A stretch of 36,431 nucleotides of DNA from positions 1 to 36,431 of the forward strand of contig PBMH01000054.1 of NCBI GenBank assembly GCA_002722515.1, given 5' to 3'. The notes under the pieces were generated by a model, which was not told where the DNA came from, did no database searches, and saw only the letters and a program-made list of their open reading frames with translations. The translations under genes were made by a program, and so were the position numbers. This document shows, one piece after another, positions 17,965-27,579 of this stretch (positions within the stretch are counted from its first letter, which is position 1; the number at the start of each line of letters is the position of its first letter). Source of the stretch: Alphaproteobacteria bacterium (GTDB lineage Bacteria; Pseudomonadota; Alphaproteobacteria; UBA6615).

Positions 17965-18846
17965 CTAGTTGCTCAAACCGAGCAGTTCTCGCGCCTGGTC
18001 TATCGTGGCGACGTTTTCGCCCTGCGACTGAATGATGCCGACGGCGTGTTCGACGAGCTGCGCGTTGCCCGAAGCGAGCTCGCCGCGGGCGATATAGAGA
18101 TTGTCCTCGAGCCCGACCCGGCAATGGCCGCCTAGCTCCGTGGCCGTTTTCACCATCGGCATTTCGTGGCGCGAGATGCCGAAAGATGCCCAGATGGCAT
18201 TCTTGGGGGCTAGGTCGCGCATTAGCGCCATTGCGTCGCGCGAGGCGGGCGCCCCCCAAGAAATACCGAGGCAAAACTGGAACAGCGGGGTCGGATCGGC
18301 GATGTCGCCGTCGGCACACATCTGTGCCGCCAAGCGCACATGGCCGGTGTCGAACACCTCGAGCTCTGGCTTGACGCCGGCGTCCTGGATCATGCGTGCC
18401 ATGTGCCTCAGGATTGCTGGAGAGTTAACCATGTTCCATTCGCCGAAATTCATAGAAGCGACATCGAGCGAGCAGATATCCGGCTTCAGCGCCACGACAT
18501 GCTCGACGCGTTTCTCCGCGGCAAACATGGCGCTCGTTGCGCCGGCGGTCATCGGATTCGCCGGGTCGGGAACGAAACGGCCACCGGGCCCGGTGGTAAG
18601 GTTGATGATCACTGGAGAACCCGAATCACGAATCCGCGCGACGACCTCGGCGTAGTATTCGAGCTTGGTGCTTGCCTTGCCGGTTTCGGGATTACGCACA
18701 TGAATATGTGCGATTGCGGCGCCAGACTTGTTGGCCGCGATTGCCTCGTTGGCGATCTCTTCGGGGGTGACCGGTACGGCGGGGTTCATGCCTGTAGAAT
18801 CCGCGGATCCCGTGACGGCACAGGCGAGTATGACGGAGCGTGACAT
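17965..18846 (-). CDS. BKACE-family beta-keto acid cleavage enzyme (DUF849)
   Basis: A 293-residue (beta/alpha)8-barrel protein of the 3-keto-5-aminohexanoate cleavage family. These enzymes condense a beta-keto acid with acetyl-CoA to give acetoacetate and a new acyl-CoA. The zinc ligands appear as H47 and H49 (AHIHVRNPETG) and E247 (VGLEDNLYI). TTGPGG and the GISWGAP segment are typical. The start is ATG 18844-18846 behind AAAAGGAAAA; the TTG at 18862-18864 would add six residues with no ribosome site. Substrate class in BKACE depends on pocket residues that I cannot assign, so carnitine, lysine or other degradation is possible. The gene is isolated between the NmrA-like gene and the tRNA. 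Confidence 0.9.
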   Translation of the reverse strand: MSRSVILACAVTGSADSTGMNPAVPVTPEEIANEAIAANKSGAAIAHIHVRNPETGKASTKLEYYAEVVARIRDSGSPVIINLTTGPGGRFVPDPANPMTAGATSAMFAAEKRVEHVVALKPDICSLDVASMNFGEWNMVNSPAILRHMARMIQDAGVKPELEVFDTGHVRLAAQMCADGDIADPTPLFQFCLGISWGAPASRDAMALMRDLAPKNAIWASFGISRHEMPMVKTATELGGHCRVGLEDNLYIARGELASGNAQLVEHAVGIIQSQGENVATIDQARELLGLSN

Positions 18847-18920
18847 GCTGTTTTCCTTTTGCAAAATGAAAAGCGTTTCTGCGGATCTGGGTATCCGGCC
18901 ACGCTACCTCAGGGGAGCGG

Positions 18921-18959
18921 CTATGGGAACACAGGTCGCCTGCGCTGCTAAACCCATAG
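18921..18959. repeat. Nested inverted repeat upstream of the BKACE gene
   Basis: CTATGGG (18921-18927) pairs with CCCATAG (18953-18959) and encloses a smaller CAGG-TCG-CCTG hairpin at about 18932-18942. It lies between the 3' end of the tRNA and the BKACE start, both on the minus strand. There is no adjacent T-run, so it is not an obvious terminator. It may be a processing or leader structure. Confidence 0.4.
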
Positions 18960-18973
18960 AAAATTAGAATAAT

Positions 18974-19063
18974 TGGCGGAGGGAGAGAGATTCGAACTCT
19001 CGGAACGCTTGCACGCTCAACGGTTTTCGAGACCGCCCCGTTCAACCACTCCGGCACCCCTCC
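18974..19063 (-). tRNA. tRNA-Ser (anticodon CGA)
   Basis: The minus strand folds as a class II tRNA of 90 bases including an encoded CCA. Acceptor GGAGGGG pairs with TCCCTCC (one G-U) and is followed by discriminator G and CCA. The D-arm starts TGCCGGAGTGG as in bacterial serine tRNAs. The anticodon stem GCGGT/ACCGT carries loop CTCGAAA, which gives anticodon CGA and reads UCG. A long variable arm (about GAGCGTGCAAGCGTTCC) and T-arm GAGAG-TTCGAAT-CTCTC follow. It lies just upstream of rplU on the opposite strand. I found no second copy of its 3' end in the window that would suggest an integration site. Confidence 0.96.
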
Positions 19064-19204
19064 GCCGACTGTCTGATATCTTATGGAATATCCAGGACAG
19101 GCCCGCAACGGGAGCGAGCGGAGCGGTTCTACCGCACCCGTCAACCAACCTGCAACCCGCTGCGAGAACCCACTTTTTTAAAGATTCTCGGTCCTCTACA
19201 GTGG

Positions 19205-19232
19205 TTGACACGCGTAGCTGGCGGCGTATAGT
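19205..19232 (+). promoter_or_regulatory. Sigma70-type promoter of rplU-rpmA
   Basis: TTGACA at 19205-19210 and TATAGT at 19227-19232 are separated by 16 bases, a near-consensus housekeeping promoter. The expected transcript start is near 19239, about 110 bases before rplU. Confidence 0.8.
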
Positions 19233-19247
19233 CCGCCGCACTTGATG

Positions 19248-19282
19248 GACTGCTAGGAATCTGAGCAGTCAGACTTGTTTTT
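19248..19282 (+). promoter_or_regulatory. Terminator-like hairpin in the rplU leader
   Basis: GACTGCT (19248-19254) pairs with AGCAGTC (19264-19270) around a 9-base loop, and TTTTT follows at 19278-19282. It sits at the very start of the predicted rplU transcript, where it could act as an attenuator or ribosomal-protein-binding leader. The T-run is seven bases from the stem, so termination may be weak. Confidence 0.4.
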
Positions 19283-19347
19283 GCTGGATTATTTGGCACT
19301 CGGGCGACCGCGCTGGCGCGGGTGCCGCGACACAACGGATGCGGATT

Positions 19348-19938
19348 ATGTACGCAGTCATTCAAACTGGCGGGAAACAGTATCGCGTCGCTAATGGAGA
19401 CGTGATCACTGTCGAGAAGCTCGAGGGCGAGGCTGGCAGCACACTGTCGATCGCGCCGGTACTGATGCTGAACGACGGCAAGGACACCCAGGTGGGCACG
19501 CCGATTGTCGAGGGTGCTGCCGTAACCGCAGAGGTCGTAGAGCAGGCTCGTGGTAAGAAGATTGTCGTCTTTAAGAAAAAGCGCCGCCAAGGTTATCAGC
19601 GCACCCATGGCCATCGCCAGGAGCAGACGGTGCTGCGCGTGGTCGATGTGACAGGTAAGGCGAGGGCGCCTGCAAAGAAGGCTAACAGGGCCGCTCCGGA
19701 GGCGGACGAGGTGCCGACCGAGGCTAAGGCGAAGCCCGCCGCTAAGAAGGCCGCGAGCACTACCAAGAAATCCGTTTCCAAGAAGCCCGCCGCTAAGAAG
19801 GCCGCGAGCACTGCCAGGAAATCCGCTTCCAAGAAGCCCGCCGCTAAGAAGGCCGCGGGTACTGCCAAGAAATCCGCTTCCAAGAAGCCTGCGGCGAAGA
19901 AGCCTGCGAATAAAAAGTCCGGGGCGGACAAGGAGTAA
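19348..19938 (+). CDS. rplU: 50S ribosomal protein L21 with long Ala/Lys/Pro tail
   Basis: Residues 1 to about 103 are a normal L21 ([14 protein letters not shown] at the start), which binds 23S rRNA domain I. I prefer ATG 19348 over ATG 19339 because L21 proteins start exactly at MYAVI. The protein is 196 residues long, against about 103 in E. coli. The extra C-terminal half is a basic, low-complexity tail containing units [10 protein letters not shown]-[TA]-[KR]-KS-[VA]-SK, encoded by 51-bp tandem repeats. Such histone-H1-like tails occur on ribosomal proteins of several alphaproteobacteria and probably contact RNA. It is the first gene of rplU-rpmA under the promoter at 19205-19232. Confidence 0.97.
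   Translation: MYAVIQTGGKQYRVANGDVITVEKLEGEAGSTLSIAPVLMLNDGKDTQVGTPIVEGAAVTAEVVEQARGKKIVVFKKKRRQGYQRTHGHRQEQTVLRVVDVTGKARAPAKKANRAAPEADEVPTEAKAKPAAKKAASTTKKSVSKKPAAKKAASTARKSASKKPAAKKAAGTAKKSASKKPAAKKPANKKSGADKE
19732..19920 (+). repeat. 51-bp in-frame tandem repeat inside rplU
   Basis: Units begin at 19732, 19783 and 19834 with exact 51-base spacing, and a partial diverging fourth begins at 19885. Each full unit encodes 17 residues starting KPAAKKAA. The repeat stays in frame with rplU and corresponds to residues 129 onward. Confidence 0.9.
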
Positions 19939-19944
19939 TTAGAC

Positions 19945-22449
<2,505 letters not shown>

Positions 22450-22676
22450 GAGGCCTTCAATAGTTTTCGCGCGCACCAGACACCCTATCGGCCGCGTCAT
22501 CGTTTTGGCAAAGTTGTTGGCCGCTGTTGCCCATGCGGCAATTCTCGTGCGCTTCTGGTCAATTCCTCTCGGAGTTTGGAACAGCGTCCCGCATGCCAGA
22601 GAGCAATCGGGATGAATTTAGGCGTTAAATTGTTTATCGTCGCCGGCGAGTTTTCGGCATAGGTCGGAGAAAAGAT

Positions 22677-23966
22677 ATGACAGCAGCACAAGACGTTTCG
22701 GTGGATGAAGCTGATATCCGAGCCATGATGCGGGGCATTGGCGTGGCGGCAAAGGTGGCTGCGTATAAGCTCGCAGGCGCGACTGCGGAGTCTAAGAATG
22801 CCGCACTGCATGGCGCTGCGGCGGCTATCCGCGCACGTAAGGACGAGATACTCGCGGCTAACGCTGATGACGTGAACCAAGCCGAGGCTAAGGGTGTCAA
22901 GGGCTCGTTTTTGGACCGACTGACCCTGGACGATGACCGGGTTGAAATGATGGCACATGGATTGGAGGAAGTTGCAAGCCTTGCGGACCCTGTCGGTACT
23001 GTGCTGGCTGAGTGGGAGCGCCCCAACGGGCTCAAGATCACCCGGGTCCGGGTGCCTCTCGGGGTGATTGGGGTGATCTATGAATCACGACCCAATGTTA
23101 CGGCGGATGCTGGTGGACTTTGCCTCAAGGCTGGCAATGCGGCGATCCTGCGGGGCGGTTCCGAGAGTTTCCAATCCTCACGGGCCATCCTTTCGGGTTT
23201 GCGGGACGGGCTGCGCACGGCAGGTCTGCCCGAGGATGCGATACAGGCACCATTTTCAGCTGATAGAGCCGCCGTCGGCGCGATGTTGACCATGGTGGAC
23301 TCCATTGATGTGATTGTGCCGCGCGGCGGTAAGTCGCTGATAGAGCGCGTACAGACGGAAAGTCGCATCCCGGTGTTCGCGCACCTCGAGGGGCTTTGTC
23401 ATACTTACGTTCATTGTGCAGCGGATACCCAGATGGCGCGGGATATTGTCCTCAACTCCAAGATGCGACGCACGGGCATTTGCGGTGCGACTGAGACTGT
23501 TCTGATTGATCGATCAATCGCGCCTGAACTTCTAAGCCCGATCGTCGATGATCTTGTGGGGGCAGGCTGTGAGGTGCGCGGCGATGCGTCAGCCCGGGAT
23601 ATCGACGGTCGGATTGTACCGGCCAATGATGATGATTGGGACACTGAGTATCTCGATGCTATCGTCTCCGTGCGCGTGGTCGACGACATCGATGATGCCA
23701 TCACCCATGTTAACAACCATGGTTCGAATCATACTGATGCGATCGTCACTGCTGATACCGCGGCGGCCGAACGCTTTCTGGCCAATATCGACAGCGGTAT
23801 TGTGCTTCACAACGCATCGACCCAATTCGCTGATGGCGGTGAGTTCGGGATGGGTGCGGAGATTGGTATCTCAACAGGCAAAATGCATGCACGTGGGCCC
23901 GTTGGGGCCGAGCAGCTGACCAGCTACAAATATGTGGTGCGCGGCGCCGGGCAGATCCGGCCCTGA
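22677..23966 (+). CDS. proA: Gamma-glutamyl phosphate reductase
   Basis: A 429-residue NADPH-dependent reductase that converts gamma-glutamyl phosphate to glutamate semialdehyde. It has the aldehyde-dehydrogenase superfamily fold. The catalytic Cys is C269 in [15 protein letters not shown], and [13 protein letters not shown] and RGGKSLI are typical ProA segments. GGAG at 22666-22669 precedes ATG 22677. The 227-base gap after proB is larger than others in this cluster. It contains no convincing gene and may carry a promoter. nadD follows after five bases, so proA-nadD-rsfS-rlmH can be one transcript. Confidence 0.97.
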   Translation: MTAAQDVSVDEADIRAMMRGIGVAAKVAAYKLAGATAESKNAALHGAAAAIRARKDEILAANADDVNQAEAKGVKGSFLDRLTLDDDRVEMMAHGLEEVASLADPVGTVLAEWERPNGLKITRVRVPLGVIGVIYESRPNVTADAGGLCLKAGNAAILRGGSESFQSSRAILSGLRDGLRTAGLPEDAIQAPFSADRAAVGAMLTMVDSIDVIVPRGGKSLIERVQTESRIPVFAHLEGLCHTYVHCAADTQMARDIVLNSKMRRTGICGATETVLIDRSIAPELLSPIVDDLVGAGCEVRGDASARDIDGRIVPANDDDWDTEYLDAIVSVRVVDDIDDAITHVNNHGSNHTDAIVTADTAAAERFLANIDSGIVLHNASTQFADGGEFGMGAEIGISTGKMHARGPVGAEQLTSYKYVVRGAGQIRP

Positions 23967-23971
23967 TTTCG

Positions 23972-24610
23972 ATGCCAAACACCCGAGCTGTCGTCATGCG
24001 TGCCGGTAGTGTGCATCATGACGGCCGACGAATTGGCCTGTTGGGGGGATCCTTTAATCCGGCCCATGATGGTCACCACTATATCAGTGCCATGGCGCTG
24101 GCGCGTTTGAGGCTTGATGAGGTCTGGTGGTTGGTATCCCCGCAGAATCCACTAAAGCCGGAAACCGGTATGGCGCCCCTTAAGTCGCGACTCGCTAGCG
24201 CGGCGAGTGTCGCAAGGGATCGCCGCATTCGGGTTTCAGATATTGAGACGGAACTTGGCACGCGTTACACGGCCGATTCCCTGAAAGCAATAAAAACCCG
24301 CTACCCTGCAGCGCGATTCGTCTGGTTAATGGGAGCTGACAACTTAGTTCAGATTCCCCGCTGGCGGGCATGGACACAAATATTTAATACGATACCCATT
24401 GCCGTATTTGCTCGCGATTCATATGATTCCAGGGCGCTGTCGGGGCTCGCAGCCGTTCGCTTTAATCGTGCGAGAGTCCCCGAACGCGCTGCGCGATTGC
24501 TGCCAAACTCGGTGTCACCTGCCTGGGCTTTTTTGCGGATCAAGCCGCACCCGGCAACGGCAACGGAGCTTCGGCGAAACGGCAGGTGGTCAGTCGATAG
24601 AAATGACTGA
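23972..24610 (+). CDS. nadD: Nicotinate-mononucleotide adenylyltransferase
   Basis: A 212-residue nucleotidyltransferase that adenylates nicotinate mononucleotide to deamido-NAD. The N-terminal GGSFNPAHDGHHY carries the HxGH motif (H32-H35). WWLVSPQNPLK and RYTADSLKA are substrate-binding segments, and MGADNLVQIPRWRAW is the family block near residue 115. The motif for the second phosphate-binding site is less clear. The N-terminus is about 20 residues longer than in the shortest homologues, and an inner start such as ATG 23996 is possible. The five-base gap after proA favours ATG 23972. Confidence 0.94.
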   Translation: MPNTRAVVMRAGSVHHDGRRIGLLGGSFNPAHDGHHYISAMALARLRLDEVWWLVSPQNPLKPETGMAPLKSRLASAASVARDRRIRVSDIETELGTRYTADSLKAIKTRYPAARFVWLMGADNLVQIPRWRAWTQIFNTIPIAVFARDSYDSRALSGLAAVRFNRARVPERAARLLPNSVSPAWAFLRIKPHPATATELRRNGRWSVDRND

Positions 24611-24666
24611 ATGCAACGGCCATCCGGTGCCATTTGGAGGTGTAGTTTGAGAATGAGGATCTCGTC

Positions 24667-25056
24667 ATAGCACGCAAACAAAAGGCTTCTTCGCAGCCAA
24701 CAGCGGAGGCCCTCCTAGCGCTCGTTGAACAATCTCTCGACGACAACAAGGCCGATGACATCAAGGTCATTCCCCTTGAAGGTAAATCCGATATCGCAGA
24801 TTTCATGGTTGTTGCCAGCGGTACGTCCGGGCGGCGTCTAGATTCCATTACGGAACATCTCCTCGGTCGTCTAAAAACAGCCGGTGTGAAAGGGATGCAT
24901 GCGGAGGGTAGACAATCGGGGGAGTGGGTCCTTGTCGACGCCGGCGACGTCATCGTGCATCTATTCAGGCCGGAGTTCCGCGAGCATTATGCGATTGAAA
25001 AGCTCTGGGAAGCGGAGTTTTCCAATAGGGTTTCGCAGGAGGCGTGGCCCGCCTGA
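24667..25056 (+). CDS. rsfS: Ribosome silencing factor RsfS with non-standard ATA start
   Basis: The frame encodes a complete RsfS (DUF143) domain: LLALVEQSLDDNKADDIKVI, DFMVVASGTSGRRLDSI, GRQSGEWVLVDAGDVIVHLF and EHYAIEKLW. RsfS binds L14 and blocks subunit joining in starvation. After the in-frame TAG at 24643 there is no ATG, GTG or TTG before ATG 24805, which would delete the N-terminal helices. ATA at 24667 is followed by codons for ARKQKASS, where homologues have MA-(R/K). GAGGAT at 24655-24660 is correctly spaced for it. A 19-codon frame from ATG 24611 ends with TAG at 24668-24670, overlapping the ATA. A G-to-A change of an ATG, or a sequence error, is the simplest explanation. The length from ATA is 129 residues. 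Confidence 0.82.
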   Translation: MARKQKASSQPTAEALLALVEQSLDDNKADDIKVIPLEGKSDIADFMVVASGTSGRRLDSITEHLLGRLKTAGVKGMHAEGRQSGEWVLVDAGDVIVHLFRPEFREHYAIEKLWEAEFSNRVSQEAWPA

Positions 25057-25070
25057 TTGCGGAGACGAAT

Positions 25071-25532
25071 TTGAAGATAACCATAGGCGCGATTGGTCGT
25101 GCGCGCGGAGGGCCCGAGGCGGTCCTTTTGGAGAATTTTAAGAAACGGATCACCGCTTGGCCGGTCCGCGTGCGGGAGTTTGAGCTTAGGCGGAAGGTCG
25201 CCGCTGACCGTATCTCGGACCTAGAGGGGGAGCTTCTTCTCTCGGCCGTACCGGATGGAGCTCATGTGGTTGTGCTCGATGAGACGGGAAAGCTTACGAC
25301 GAGTGCTGGGCTCGCTAAGAATATGGTTGATCTTCAGGACCAAGGATACCGAAATCTCGTTTTCCTTATTGGTGGTGCGAATGGACATGCCGACGCTGTA
25401 CGTGCGCGGGCCAACAGAATTACCGCGTTCGGACGGAATACTTGGCCACACCTCTTGATGCGCGCGCTGCTGGTGGAACAAATCTACCGAGCCCAGCAAA
25501 TCATTGCTCGTCACCCCTATCATCGTCCCTGA
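25071..25532 (+). CDS. rlmH: 23S rRNA pseudouridine-1915 N3-methyltransferase RlmH
   Basis: A 153-residue SPOUT-class methyltransferase that modifies helix 69 of 23S rRNA in the 70S ribosome. The SAM-binding knot is shown by LVFLIGGANGH, and the C-terminal RNTWPHLLMRALLVEQIYRA and HPYHR are characteristic. I choose TTG 25071 (MKITIGAIGR) because GGAG at 25061-25064 is well spaced and homologues start with M-x-ITI. GTG 25044 is possible, but it overlaps rsfS and has its AGGAGG only two bases away. It follows rsfS as is usual. Confidence 0.95.
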   Translation: MKITIGAIGRARGGPEAVLLENFKKRITAWPVRVREFELRRKVAADRISDLEGELLLSAVPDGAHVVVLDETGKLTTSAGLAKNMVDLQDQGYRNLVFLIGGANGHADAVRARANRITAFGRNTWPHLLMRALLVEQIYRAQQIIARHPYHRP

Positions 25533-25622
25533 CGCCCGCGCGCAACGCTGGCGGATAGGCCCCGAATCGGGCACAAGCACCGCGTTTAAGGCGAACGGTC
25601 GTTTAGGAATGGAAAATAGTGG

Positions 25623-26264
25623 ATGAACTACCTGATCATAATGCGCCACGGGCAGAGCCGGTGGAATTTGGAGAACCGGTTTACCGGCTGGGAGGATGTC
25701 GATCTGACCGCGGTGGGCGAGGACGAAGCGTGCCGGGCGGGGGAGCTCATAAAGGATTTCCCTATCGATGCCGTATATTCATCGACCCTGAAGCGGGCCC
25801 GTCGAACAGTGGAAATGGCACTTGATTCCGCGGACGAGGCGGGTGCTAATCTTGCTGGCCTGCGCGCCAAGGATGGCTGGCGGATAACCCATGATGATGC
25901 GCTTCGCGAACGAGATTATGGAGATCTGGTGGGTCTGAACAAGGCGGAGACGGCTGAGAAGTATGGCGATGAGCAGGTTCGCCTCTGGCGCCGCGGCTTT
26001 GAAGTCTGTCCGCCTAATGGCGAGAGCCTGGCGGATGTGGTCGAGCGTGTACGCCCCTATTATTATGCGGAGATTGGTCCTTTGGTCGAGACCGGTAGAA
26101 ATGTTCTTATCTCCGCACACGGTAATAGCCTTCGCGCTCTTTTGCTTATCCTCGGCGAATATACAGCGGACGAAATTCCAAATGTGGAATTGCCGACGGG
26201 GCGGCCGCTCGTATTCGAGTTTACTGATGGCGTTAAACAGAAGAGCTACTATCTCGACGACTAA
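25623..26264 (+). CDS. gpmA: 2,3-bisphosphoglycerate-dependent phosphoglycerate mutase
   Basis: A 213-residue histidine phosphatase-fold mutase that interconverts 3- and 2-phosphoglycerate in glycolysis. The phosphohistidine motif is RHGQSRWN (residues 8-15, H9), followed by NRFTGWEDVDLT. RERDYGDLVGLNK and SAHGNSLRALL, with the second catalytic His, complete the site. The length fits the shorter alphaproteobacterial GpmA. ATG 25623 is preceded by a modest GGAA-containing site. A 90-base gap separates it from rlmH. The envC-like gene follows within about 34 bases. Confidence 0.95.
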   Translation: MNYLIIMRHGQSRWNLENRFTGWEDVDLTAVGEDEACRAGELIKDFPIDAVYSSTLKRARRTVEMALDSADEAGANLAGLRAKDGWRITHDDALRERDYGDLVGLNKAETAEKYGDEQVRLWRRGFEVCPPNGESLADVVERVRPYYYAEIGPLVETGRNVLISAHGNSLRALLLILGEYTADEIPNVELPTGRPLVFEFTDGVKQKSYYLDD

Positions 26265-26298
26265 CCGAATATGCGTACGTCGCCTTACCTTGGGTGGC

Positions 26299-27579
26299 AT
26301 GGCGGTTTTTGCGTATGTCCTGCTTCCGCTCGCTGTTCTTCTCGAGAGACCGGTCGCTGCGCAATCCGAGGTGCCGGATGAAGCGCGTGAGCGGCTCGAT
26401 AACGTTCGGGAAGCTATCACGGCAGACGAAAAGTCGGCCGCTGCGCTTGCCGAGGCGGCGGTGGTGCAGGCGCGCGAACTAGAAATACTGCGAGCCGAAC
26501 TGCGCGCTGCCGCTCGGGCGGTGCATTCTCATGAAGCCGCGCTATACCAGAATGAGACAGAATTAGAACGGCTGGTAGGCGATGCGACAAAGAAGCGGGC
26601 TGCGCTCGATACCCGCCGGGTTCAACTCGCCGGCACGCTCGCGGCGTTACAGCGCCTTTCCTTACGGCCCATAACTACGCTGTTGGTAAGCCCCGGAGAT
26701 CCTGGCGACGTTGTACGCAGCGGTCTTCTGTTGCGCTCCGTCGTACCGGAGATTGAGCGTCAGGCCCGCATCTTACGCGACGATATAGAGGTGCTTGGCG
26801 CGCTACGGATTCGTATTGAGGTTCGTCGCAGTGCGTTACAACAGGCGGTTGTCGATCTCCGGCGCGAACGTGGTCAGCTTCAGGTGCTGTCGGGTCGTAA
26901 GAATAGTATTCTGCAGCAGACGCGGAGCGCCCGATCTGCGGCTGAAGCGCGGGTGGCCATTCTGAACGAGGAGGCCCATACACTTGAGGGGCTATTGTTA
27001 CGTCTACGTGAAAACGTTGCGGATGCCGAGCCAAGCTCTCGTCTAAATCCGGGAATACCATCCTCGAATTTCGTTTCGCCGAGCCTTTCGCCTGTAGGCT
27101 CTTCAATTGCGTCAGCACACGGGAATTTCACTCCACCTGTATACGGCCGGGTTGTTCAAGGCTTTGGGACACGGACCGCGGCGGGTCAAACGGCGCGCGG
27201 CATTACCTGGCAAACGCGGATGGATGCGACCGTCGTGTCGCCCTGGGATGGTCGAATTGTGTTTGCCGGGCCGTTCCGCCGTTTCGGCCAAATCTTGATC
27301 ATCGATCATGGCGAGGGATATCATTCACTTATCGCCGGATTGGAGCGTATCGAGGTGGAGGCTGGCCAATGGGTGCTCGAGGGAGAACCTTTAGGCCGGA
27401 CGTCCAAAGATACGCCATCCGAAAATGGCGCCAGCGAAGGTACGAAATTCGGGGGACAGGCCGCGCGGGCCAAAGACCGAACGGGTGGAACCAAGCTCTA
27501 CATCGAGTTCCGCCGGGACGGACAACCGATCAACCCGTTGCCTTGGTTGGCAGCGCAAACAAACAGGACACAAGGCTAA
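26299..27579 (+). CDS. envC: Murein hydrolase activator, EnvC-like (degenerate LytM/M23 domain)
   Basis: A 426-residue exported protein. The N-terminus MAVFAYVLLPLAVLLERPVA is a signal peptide with probable cleavage after VAA. Residues of about 30-250 are a Lys/Arg/Glu/Ala-rich coiled coil. A C-terminal LytM domain runs from about 283 (GRVVQGFGTR) to 420. The zinc ligands of active M23 peptidases are missing: the HxxxD position reads ARGITW, and the second His of HxH is Gly (HGEGYHSLIAGL). That fits EnvC, which activates amidases at division rather than cutting murein. ATG 26299 is preferred; TTG 26290 is possible. Its TAA overlaps the ctpA ATG. Confidence 0.88.
   Translation: MAVFAYVLLPLAVLLERPVAAQSEVPDEARERLDNVREAITADEKSAAALAEAAVVQARELEILRAELRAAARAVHSHEAALYQNETELERLVGDATKKRAALDTRRVQLAGTLAALQRLSLRPITTLLVSPGDPGDVVRSGLLLRSVVPEIERQARILRDDIEVLGALRIRIEVRRSALQQAVVDLRRERGQLQVLSGRKNSILQQTRSARSAAEARVAILNEEAHTLEGLLLRLRENVADAEPSSRLNPGIPSSNFVSPSLSPVGSSIASAHGNFTPPVYGRVVQGFGTRTAAGQTARGITWQTRMDATVVSPWDGRIVFAGPFRRFGQILIIDHGEGYHSLIAGLERIEVEAGQWVLEGEPLGRTSKDTPSENGASEGTKFGGQAARAKDRTGGTKLYIEFRRDGQPINPLPWLAAQTNRTQG

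Noticed and set aside
18974-19063. tRNA-Ser as an attachment site of an integrated element
   Set aside because: No second copy of the tRNA 3' end, no integrase and no phage gene is visible in the window.
19732-19920. CRISPR-like spaced repeats
   Set aside because: The 51-bp units are contiguous, in frame and coding within rplU, with no spacers.
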